Assembly: GCA_030654205.1 (NCBI GenBank) | Contig: JAURXW010000371.1 | Span: 1-5,484 of the forward strand | Direction: 5' to 3' | DNA: 5,484 bases | DNA from: Bacteriovorax sp. | Lineage (GTDB): Bacteria > Bdellovibrionota > Bacteriovoracia > Bacteriovoracales > Bacteriovoracaceae | Part shown: one piece after another, positions 1 through 4,651 of the stretch | Layout: the number at the start of each line of letters is the position of its first letter | Position numbering within the stretch: the first letter of the stretch is position 1 | Notes under the pieces: generated by a model | Seen by the model: the letters and a program-made list of their open reading frames with translations, nothing else | The model's database searches: none | Told to the model about the DNA's origin: nothing | Translations under genes and position numbers: made by a program

Positions 1-535
1 AGTCTAAAATGCAACAAGTATCATTCATACGAATATGATCAATATAGGCTTGCATGGTAGAAATTTCGGAAGTTAAAACTGAGGGCTGAGCATCCTTACT
101 CTCAAAATATCCAAAAAAATCTTTGAATACATTAAGCTGAGTAATATTGCTAAGAACTGAAAAACCACCTGAGCGTTTATAAAGTCTCGAGCTAAAATGA
201 GCATGACTTAATGAGTAGGGTAGATTTTCGTCAAGTTGAAAAGGAATAATTTGTTCTGTTTTTCGTTTTGAAGTTCCAGGTATTTCTAAGTATCTTGTGG
301 TGAGCATTTCATTGGGGACCTGAAAAATAATTTTAATATCATTATTTTTTTTATAAATAAAAGCGGCCACAACTTCTTTTTGTAAATCACTTAGGCTTTG
401 GGCATTTGGATAATGCGGTTTCGCTTCATCAAGAATGATTTCATTTTTTTCAACGAGAATTAAATTTTTTCGTTCTGGTCTTACTTCTACGAACTTAATT
501 GAGTAAGAGCCAACATCAATTGCCAATATGTTCAT
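1..535 (-). CDS. gspL: GspL, T2SS inner-membrane platform protein with PilM-like actin fold (N-terminal 178 residues; gene runs off the window)
   Basis: The frame is open from the ATG at 535 to the window edge, giving 178 codons without a stop. An in-frame TAA lies four codons upstream, so this ATG is the earliest start, although only a weak SD precedes it. The protein opens MNILAIDVGSYSIKFVEV. This is the phosphate-1 motif (D7, G9, K14) of the PilM/FtsA/actin family. Residues around 107-119 (QIIPFQLDENLPY) match the block typical of PilM-type pilus and T2SS proteins. The last visible residues (CCILD) look like the start of the second phosphate-binding strand. In the T2SS, GspL is a bitopic protein whose cytoplasmic actin-like domain binds the ATPase GspE and whose periplasmic part pairs with GspM. 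The membrane span and periplasmic domain lie outside the window. The position after gspK supports gspL; on sequence alone it would be called PilM-like. Confidence 0.82.
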   Translation of the reverse strand, partial: MNILAIDVGSYSIKFVEVRPERKNLILVEKNEIILDEAKPHYPNAQSLSDLQKEVVAAFIYKKNNDIKIIFQVPNEMLTTRYLEIPGTSKRKTEQIIPFQLDENLPYSLSHAHFSSRLYKRSGGFSVLSNITQLNVFKDFFGYFESKDAQPSVLTSEISTMQAYIDHIRMNDTCCILD

Positions 536-605
536 AGACTTAGTTTATCTAAAAACAACATCGAATGATAGGAGAAAATATTTCGATAGGGTAATGAGTA
601 GCCGA
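536..605 (-). promoter_or_regulatory. gspK-gspL spacer with inverted repeat and weak promoter-like sequence
   Basis: This 70-bp gap is the longest in the operon. It holds a perfect 6-bp inverted repeat, ATCGAA (560-565) and TTCGAT (582-587), separated by 16 bp. On the minus strand TATCAT (rc of 565-570) is five-sixths of a -10 box. It has a poor -35 candidate, TTACCC (rc of 589-594), 18 bp upstream. There is no U-tract and no strong GC hairpin, so it does not look like a terminator. An internal promoter or operator is only a possibility; the spacer may simply be read through. Confidence 0.2.
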
Positions 606-2015
606 CTATTCGAGTCTGACTTCAACAACTCGTGGTAGCAAAAGTTCCATCGGTGGAGCCTTCTCTTTTTGACCTGACTGCTGCCCTGGTGGTTTTTCAG
701 CTTCTTGTTCTTCGGGAGGAATTCCTTCAATTGGAGGCTGACCATTTGGTACAGGGGCCGTCTTTTTTGGCTGGGGTTTAATAGGTAAATCTACGAATGC
801 AATTAAATTATAGACAGCATTATTCATTGAACCACGAGAATTAACTTTATAAAGTTTTCCGGCAGTATCAATGACCAGGCCTGCACTTTTTAATGAATCG
901 ATTCTTTCTTGGTAATCAGTTTCACTGCTAATATTGAGCTCAGTGACAATCACTCTTTTAAAATCTTCAGCATCTTTAAATTTTTTACCTTTTATTTTTT
1001 TATCTACATCTCCATCTCGGTATTTAAAAAATTCTTCAATTTGAATATTATTTATAGCAGGAAATAATATTTTTAAATCTTCGATTGTAAGTTCATTAAT
1101 TGCAATCACACTTACTTCATGAATGCACATTCTATCTTTGAGTAAGTCGACAATGGCATCATCCCAGGAAGGGAGTAAGTAAAGTTCATCAATTGAACTC
1201 ATTGGAGCAAATTTAGGAACAATATTTTTTTGACTAAATTTAGCTTCTATTTCAGAGAGCATTGAATCTTGAAAAGAGCCTTTATCATTAACATAATATC
1301 TTAATTCTTTAACCAGATAATTGGCATCGACGTTGGCATAACGTTGATGAAAATCTTCGTCATTGTCATTTTTATCTTTAAGCAAGCGCCGAAGAGTTTC
1401 AATCATCTTTTTTTCGATCACGGCCCACGCGGGTTGGGCAGGCGCTTTGGTCCCTGTGTTGCCTGAGCTATTATTATTTTCTTCATTTTGCTGTTGTTGC
1501 TGCTGTTGATTTAGAGCGGCCAAGTCTATTTGAGCGTTGGCTTGAGTGTTAGAATTTTTTGGGATTATTCTCAGTCCATTTGGATTTAAAAATCCAGAAA
1601 TTTTACTAAAGGTAACACTGACTTCACCACGAAAAATAGTTTTCTTTAAAAATTCATCCATGGCCGAACGTTGTATCACTCCGGCCTTGGCCGCAATTGG
1701 AATTGGAAAAACAAAAGGCTCAATGATAACAGATTCTAAATCGGAGCTTGGAAAAGCTGATTTTAAGCTTTCATCTTTTTCAATTTTATTTCTTCCCTCT
1801 TGATATAAGCGAAGTTTTCCCAGAGCAAAATTTAATCCTGATTCTGCATTTAGCCTGGCCTGAATTTTATCTTGCTGATTATAAATTTTAATTTTGTTGA
1901 GCTTTGTTTCAAAAGTAAAATCAGCAAGCAAGAAAGTTAAAATAGCAATAACACCCAAAACCATAATAAGGGCCATGCCCTGATCATTTTTCAAAGTTTT
2001 AGTTATAAATTTCAT
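606..2015 (-). CDS. gspK: GspK, minor pseudopilin at the pseudopilus tip
   Basis: 469 residues. The start at 2015 is chosen because GGAGG lies 5 nt upstream and it gives a short Lys-rich prepilin leader. Cleavage by the prepilin peptidase GspO would fall after G13 (DQG^MALIMVLG). Position +5 of the mature protein is Met, not Glu. Lack of Glu5 is characteristic of GspK and fits a tip subunit. A hydrophobic helix spans about 14-33. The large periplasmic part follows the T2SSK layout: a strand-rich region with GFLNPNG (141-147), a helical SAM-like region, PMSSIDELYLLPSW (271-284) and a last strand near the end (PRVVEVRLE). Two low-complexity stretches are unusual: Q7 followed by an Asn/Ser linker (170-188), and a Pro/Gln/Glu-rich segment (412-455) inserted before the final strand. 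GspK forms the tip complex with GspI and GspJ. The gene overlaps gspJ by 17 nt and ends with TAG. Confidence 0.92.
   Translation of the reverse strand: MKFITKTLKNDQGMALIMVLGVIAILTFLLADFTFETKLNKIKIYNQQDKIQARLNAESGLNFALGKLRLYQEGRNKIEKDESLKSAFPSSDLESVIIEPFVFPIPIAAKAGVIQRSAMDEFLKKTIFRGEVSVTFSKISGFLNPNGLRIIPKNSNTQANAQIDLAALNQQQQQQQNEENNNSSGNTGTKAPAQPAWAVIEKKMIETLRRLLKDKNDNDEDFHQRYANVDANYLVKELRYYVNDKGSFQDSMLSEIEAKFSQKNIVPKFAPMSSIDELYLLPSWDDAIVDLLKDRMCIHEVSVIAINELTIEDLKILFPAINNIQIEEFFKYRDGDVDKKIKGKKFKDAEDFKRVIVTELNISSETDYQERIDSLKSAGLVIDTAGKLYKVNSRGSMNNAVYNLIAFVDLPIKPQPKKTAPVPNGQPPIEGIPPEEQEAEKPPGQQSGQKEKAPPMELLLPRVVEVRLE
1488..1508 (-). repeat. Poly-glutamine codon run in gspK
   Basis: Seven consecutive Gln codons, mixed CAA and CAG, encode residues 170-176 of GspK. 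An Asn/Glu/Ser/Gly stretch follows to about residue 188. It reads as a flexible linker in the periplasmic domain. Because the unit is a codon, length changes keep the frame. Confidence 0.8.
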
Positions 2016-2877
2016 TGGCGCCTCCATTTTCTGTTGGAGGGGTTGGGAGCCCTGGCGGTACAGCGCCGCCACCGTATGCTCCTGAGGTCTTTAAGTCATC
2101 CACCTTAGGGGTAAAATAGGGATAAAGAATTCTAAAAATTTTTTCAATTTTTTGTTCGTGATTGTCTTCGTCTACCCAAACTAAGTTGAGTTTTAATGAT
2201 CGAATACTATTTTTATTTTCATTTAAATCTTGAATTGATGTTGTGAATTTTTTTGCTTTTTCGTCCCAGAAGCTATACTCGATAGATTTAATTTGAGTTA
2301 AAAGCACTTGAGCTTTAACATCAGACCAATTTAAATCGGGACTGTACAGATTGGTGGCAATTGTTTGGCGGATAAGTTCATTTTCACCAAGCGTATTTAA
2401 ATTGCTTTCATCTTTTTCTTGGTGAGATGTATCTGTTCTTCTCATACTGTATTTAACCCAAGTATAACGAGACTCTTTGGCATCAGCAATTTTTCTTCGG
2501 TTTGAAGCTGTCAGGAAGAGCAAGCTTGATTTATCCTCAGATTGAAATAATGGAACAATCATGGCATTTTTTGTTTTCCCATCAAATAGACCTTTTGCTG
2601 TAGTATTTTCCTGGTAAGCAAGAGAGGAATCAGCATTTGGGGTTTCTCTTGAGTATGAATAAAGTGGTGAGTAAATTTGTGAAACATCACTGTCAATTCG
2701 CCCGATTGCAGTTAGGGTTTGAATTAATAATTGATCTTCTTTTAAAACTTTTTCTTTGGTATCTAGATTGGTATCAATCATTTTGTAGGTATAAAGCGAT
2801 ATAAACGCCAGTAGAGTAATGGCAATCAGTACTTCTATTAATGTAAATCCAGATTGTTTTCTAATTAAAACATTCAT
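1999..2877 (-). CDS. gspJ: GspJ, minor pseudopilin of the tip complex
   Basis: 292 residues, longer than the roughly 200 usual for the family. The start at 2877 gives a compact leader, MNVLIRKQSG^FTLIEVLIAI, with G10 before the cleavage site and E15 as the conserved Glu5 of the mature protein. In-frame codons run further upstream to 2976, but they lie inside gspI and would give an implausibly long leader. After the hydrophobic helix (11-30) comes the GspJ-like coiled region with IGRIDSDVSQI (58-68), then SSLLFLTASNRR (117-128) and VKYSMRR (141-147), corresponding to the beta-sheet core. The protein ends in a Gly/Pro-rich tail (about 265-288) with no obvious family counterpart. GspJ binds GspI and GspK in the tip complex. 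The start is 1 nt after the gspI stop, with only a weak SD (GGAT, 9 nt upstream), suggesting reinitiation by the same ribosomes. The end overlaps gspK by 17 nt. Confidence 0.92.
   Translation of the reverse strand: MNVLIRKQSGFTLIEVLIAITLLAFISLYTYKMIDTNLDTKEKVLKEDQLLIQTLTAIGRIDSDVSQIYSPLYSYSRETPNADSSLAYQENTTAKGLFDGKTKNAMIVPLFQSEDKSSLLFLTASNRRKIADAKESRYTWVKYSMRRTDTSHQEKDESNLNTLGENELIRQTIATNLYSPDLNWSDVKAQVLLTQIKSIEYSFWDEKAKKFTTSIQDLNENKNSIRSLKLNLVWVDEDNHEQKIEKIFRILYPYFTPKVDDLKTSGAYGGGAVPPGLPTPPTENGGANEIYN
2021..2040 (-). promoter_or_regulatory. Hairpin sequestering the gspK Shine-Dalgarno
   Basis: In the mRNA, CCUCCA (2040-2035) can pair perfectly with UGGAGG (2026-2021) across an 8-nt loop. 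The 3' arm contains the gspK SD (GGAGG), 5 nt before the ATG at 2015. The hairpin lies inside the last codons of gspJ (PPTENGG), so ribosomes finishing gspJ would open it. This suggests translational coupling of gspK to gspJ. The pairing is seen directly; the regulatory role is inference. Confidence 0.5.
2053..2071 (-). other. GC-rich hairpin near the 3' end of gspJ
   Basis: The mRNA contains UGGCGG (2071-2066) and CCGCCA (2058-2053), a perfect 6-bp GC-rich stem with a 7-nt loop. It sits 12 nt upstream of the SD-blocking hairpin, in codons for the Gly/Pro tail of GspJ. This patch is visibly richer in G+C than the surrounding sequence. No U-tract follows, so it is not a classical terminator. 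It may affect ribosome pausing or mRNA stability, or just reflect Gly/Pro codons. Confidence 0.4.
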
Positions 2878-2887
2878 TTTAAAATGA
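2874..2887. repeat. 14-bp perfect palindrome over the gspI stop / gspJ start
   Basis: TCATTTTAAAATGA reads the same on both strands. It contains the gspI stop (TAA, 2881-2879) and the gspJ ATG (2877-2875). As RNA it could form a 5-bp AU-rich stem with a UUAA loop and the start codon in the stem. That would be weak and easily melted. In AT-rich DNA it may be chance. Confidence 0.4.
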
Positions 2888-3421
2888 TCCAATTTGGACT
2901 TCGGCCGCAGGATTGTAAAGCCAAGTTGATAATCTAAAACTTGATTCGGTTGTTTTATTTTTAACGGTAACCTCAACCTGCCAAATCATTTTTTCCATAT
3001 TCTCTTTAAATACTTTAAATATTTTTTTTTCCATTTGGGCTTGAGGTGTATTTTCTTGCTCCTTTTCTTCAATAGTATTGCTCGGTTTAAGCTTTGCCAT
3101 GTCAGGAACAAAGAATTTTTTATATTCAACAGTGGTTTGATAATCTTTGTTGGCCTCAACATCTTTTGTTTCTTTGCTAAGAGTTAGGGCCTCTGTCAGA
3201 TCTGGGGGATTAACAATAATGTCATTGATTTTGTTTTCAGCAAAATCTTTCATTAAAATTTCTTCTTTAAGCTTGCTTGAATCTAGTAAATTATAACCTT
3301 GTCCCGTAACAAAAACTGATGCAAATACTGTAAAAATGGCAATAGCAATCATGACTTCCATTAAGGTGAAGCCACTTTGAGAATTAAGCATAATTTTTAT
3401 ATTTATTTTTCCTTTTGCCAT
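2879..3421 (-). CDS. gspI: GspI, minor pseudopilin that nucleates the tip complex
   Basis: 180 residues from 3421; the family is usually about 120-130. The cleavage site is SQSG17^F18TLMEV with E22 as Glu5, followed by a hydrophobic helix to about 39. AENKIND (61-67) matches the conserved ADNQLxE-type position of GspI, and MIWQVEVTVK (145-154) the C-terminal strands. Two starts are possible. M1 (3421) overlaps gspH by 19 nt and gives a leader with Lys3, Lys5 and Lys9. M11 (3391) lies 11 nt after the gspH stop but leaves a seven-residue leader without positive charge. M1 is preferred because prepilin leaders are basic, although neither start has a good SD: AAGGA is 18 nt from M11, too far. Extra length comes from a Glu/Lys/Gln-rich insertion at about 113-135. 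GspI joins GspJ and GspK at the pseudopilus tip. Confidence 0.88.
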   Translation of the reverse strand: MAKGKINIKIMLNSQSGFTLMEVMIAIAIFTVFASVFVTGQGYNLLDSSKLKEEILMKDFAENKINDIIVNPPDLTEALTLSKETKDVEANKDYQTTVEYKKFFVPDMAKLKPSNTIEEKEQENTPQAQMEKKIFKVFKENMEKMIWQVEVTVKNKTTESSFRLSTWLYNPAAEVQIGSF

Positions 3422-4107
3422 TTTTCAAAAATCTCGCGTGCTTTTGCTTGTTGTTTTTCAACAACGTCTTTTTCAAGGTTTTTCCCAAGCGTATAAACTT
3501 GATGCTCTATTTTCATTGAAAATGGATTTACCTTTATACTTATTATATCTTCTTCACTGCCAAGAATCACTAGGGCCTCGTCTTTTTCCCCTGTAGGGTA
3601 GGTATAGATGGAGACTTCGCCTTTTGTTTGCAATTTTTGCGATTGAGGTGTTGCCACGCCAATAATTTTAATATGATCTGGCAATTCACTATTTTTATCT
3701 TGAAATTCAGCTATTTTGTTAAACTTCAGATTTATATCTTTCATGGTCTTCTTTTTTTTCTCTTCTTCTTCTTTAGTTTCAACTTTAGTTTCGTACTCAG
3801 GTTTAGGTGGAAGTATAAAAGTATCGCTTGGACCGTACTCGACAGCATATTCTTGTGGATCTTTATCAAGAATAAAATGTAAGCGAACAACTGCATTTTT
3901 TAAGGCGGCTTCGTCAGACATAAATCGAATAGCGCGTTCAATGGAGCTAACTTCTTGGTCTAGGTCAGCTCGTGAGGAAAAAGAGGTTGAAAGAGATAGA
4001 CTCATCACGAGGACAATTAAAAACAAGGCCACTAAAATTTCAATTAAAGTGAAGCCTTGTTTATTATTTAAAAGAATAAAAAATTTCTTATTGAGGTGCA
4101 GCCTCAT
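3403..4107 (-). CDS. gspH: GspH, minor pseudopilin
   Basis: 234 residues; typical GspH has about 160-200. The start at 4107 has AAGG 5 nt upstream. It gives a basic leader ending NNKQG18^F19, then TLIEILVALFL with E23 as Glu5. An in-frame ATG at 4146 would add 13 residues and lies deep in gspG; it is less likely. After the helix (19-40) the SSIERAIRFMSDEAALKNA region (54-72) and VRLHFILD (74-81) match the GspH pattern of a conserved helix with EAAL followed by the first beta strand. A charged insertion (about 103-125) contains two ETK units, then E4K4. The C-terminus is a charged helix-like tail (about 211-234). GspH is thought to link the GspIJK tip to the GspG shaft. The gene overlaps gspG by 20 nt and gspI by 19 nt. 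Confidence 0.88.
   Translation of the reverse strand: MRLHLNKKFFILLNNKQGFTLIEILVALFLIVLVMSLSLSTSFSSRADLDQEVSSIERAIRFMSDEAALKNAVVRLHFILDKDPQEYAVEYGPSDTFILPPKPEYETKVETKEEEEKKKKTMKDINLKFNKIAEFQDKNSELPDHIKIIGVATPQSQKLQTKGEVSIYTYPTGEKDEALVILGSEEDIISIKVNPFSMKIEHQVYTLGKNLEKDVVEKQQAKAREIFEKWQKEK
3450..3465 (-). other. Hairpin with GAAA tetraloop upstream of gspI
   Basis: The mRNA reads GUUGUU-GAAA-AACAAC, a perfect 6-bp stem closed by a GNRA-type tetraloop. It lies in gspH codons, 28 nt upstream of the gspI ATG at 3421. The next bases are not a U-run, so it is not a terminator. A role in pausing or in access to the gspI start is conceivable but unproven. Confidence 0.35.
3751..3759 (-). other. A8 run with an A-AAA-AAG heptamer in gspH
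   Basis: The gspH mRNA has eight A followed by G (3759-3751), read in frame as AAA AAA AAG (Lys117-119). This places the heptamer A AAA AAG in the phase known from -1 slippery sites such as that of E. coli dnaX. A -1 shift would add ten codons and then hit TAA. Transcriptional slippage on A8 is also possible. I see no convincing downstream stimulator hairpin, so this may only be Lys codons in AT-rich DNA. Confidence 0.25.
3771..3792 (-). repeat. 10-bp direct repeat in gspH, period 12
   Basis: The minus-strand sequence GAAACTAAAG occurs twice (3792-3783 and 3780-3771), 2 bp apart. It encodes ETK-V-ETK just before the E4K4 block. It suggests that the charged insertion grew by in-frame duplication. 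Confidence 0.65.
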
Positions 4108-4624
4108 TATTGCCTTGGCCCGCTTCTGGAGTCTGTGTTTCGCCACTTGTGCTTCCTTTTGCAGGGGATCCTTTTGCTGGTTTTAAATAAATATCTGCAT
4201 CATTTCCGGTTCCTCCAGCTTCTTTATCTGAACCATAAGAGTAAATATTAAAAGTTTTTCCATCAGATTCGTAGATGAAATCCATATCCCATGGATCCTT
4301 TGGAACTTGATTGTCTTCGATAAATCCATTTTGTGGATAATCTTTACACTCACGTCCTCCAGAAGGTTTTGTTATAAGTGCTTCGAGTCCCTGTTCTGAA
4401 GTAGGGTAAAATCCGCATTTTCTTCTAAATTCTTTTAAACGACCATCAAGGTTACTCATTTGAATTTTTGTTGAACTCACTTGACCTTCATGAAGCTGAT
4501 CGAAAAATTTACCGGCCACAAAGGTACCAGCGAGTGCGATAAGAGTTAGTGCGATGAGAATTTCAATTAGTGTAAAACCATTTTGGTTTTGAATTAATGC
4601 GTTTCTAAAAGTTTTTTGATCCAT
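4088..4624 (-). CDS. gspG: GspG, major pseudopilin
   Basis: 178 residues; families usually have about 140-150. The leader ends QNQNG16 and the mature protein starts F17TLIEILIAL, with E21 as the conserved Glu5. A hydrophobic helix follows to about 38. GspG hallmarks appear in order: GFYPTSEQGLEAL (71-83), PKDPWD (108-113) and SYGSDKEAGGTGNDADI (129-145), the calcium-binding loop of the major pseudopilin. GspG polymerises into the periplasmic pseudopilus shaft; calcium stabilises the subunit. Two cysteines, C70 and C93, flank the YPTSEQGLEAL helix and might form a disulfide. After residue 147 comes a 31-residue Ala/Gly/Ser/Pro-rich tail containing the PAKGS repeat. The gene begins 27 nt after gspF with a strong SD and overlaps gspH by 20 nt. 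It has the best independent initiation signal among the pseudopilins, as expected for the most abundant subunit. Confidence 0.96.
   Translation of the reverse strand: MDQKTFRNALIQNQNGFTLIEILIALTLIALAGTFVAGKFFDQLHEGQVSSTKIQMSNLDGRLKEFRRKCGFYPTSEQGLEALITKPSGGRECKDYPQNGFIEDNQVPKDPWDMDFIYESDGKTFNIYSYGSDKEAGGTGNDADIYLKPAKGSPAKGSTSGETQTPEAGQGNNEAAPQ
4092..4106 (-). promoter_or_regulatory. Small hairpin covering the gspH start codon
   Basis: In the mRNA, UGAGG (4106-4102) pairs with CCUCA (4096-4092) over a 5-nt loop. The U and G of the gspH ATG (4107-4105) are in the stem. The gspG stop (4090-4088) follows 1 nt after the hairpin, so ribosomes completing gspG must melt it. The gspH SD (AAGG, 4116-4113) stays outside. 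Coupling of gspH to gspG is inferred. Confidence 0.35.
4151..4180 (-). repeat. Tandem 15-bp repeat encoding PAKGS-PAKGS in the GspG tail
   Basis: Two adjacent 15-bp units (4180-4166 and 4165-4151) match at 12 of 15 positions. Each encodes Pro-Ala-Lys-Gly-Ser, at residues 149-158 of GspG. This looks like an in-frame duplication within the C-terminal tail. Confidence 0.75.
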
Positions 4625-4629
4625 ATATT

Positions 4630-4634
4630 CTCCA
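4630..4634 (-). promoter_or_regulatory. Strong ribosome binding site of gspG
   Basis: TGGAG (minus strand, 4634-4630) stands 5 nt before the gspG ATG at 4624. It lies in the 27-bp spacer after the gspF stop and is not masked by an obvious hairpin. It fixes the gspG start and supports independent, efficient translation of the major subunit. Confidence 0.75.
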
Positions 4635-4651
4635 GTAACTGTTTAAAAAAT

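Noticed and set aside
545..745. 66-codon open frame on the minus strand overlapping the gspK 3' end
   Set aside because: It lies in another frame of gspK, has no SD or recognisable domain, and its composition looks like an out-of-frame reading.
1488..1508. Gln codon run as a phase-variation switch
   Set aside because: The unit is three bases, so copy changes keep the frame; codons are mixed CAA/CAG, which limits slippage.
1546..1803. 85-codon open frame on the plus strand
   Set aside because: It is antisense to the well-supported gspK coding region, with no family resemblance.
2021..2071. Tandem hairpins as a transcription terminator after gspJ
   Set aside because: No U-tract follows, and gspK begins at once with overlapping coding sequence.
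2016..2072. Upstream in-frame ATGs for gspK (2072 and 2027)
   Set aside because: The ATG at 2015 has GGAGG at ideal spacing and yields a normal prepilin leader; the ATG at 2027 immediately precedes that SD, sharing its GGAG bases.
4108..4146. Upstream in-frame ATG for gspH at 4146
   Set aside because: It would extend the leader to 31 residues inside gspG; 4107 has AAGG at 5 nt and a normal leader.
3628..4186. Two plus-strand open frames (3628-3882 and 3716-4186)
   Set aside because: Both are antisense to gspH and gspG. Phe/Ser-rich runs simply mirror the Lys/Glu codons of gspH.
4636..4644. CAGTTACTG odd palindrome before gspG
   Set aside because: A one-base loop cannot form an RNA hairpin, and a 9-bp match is expected by chance.
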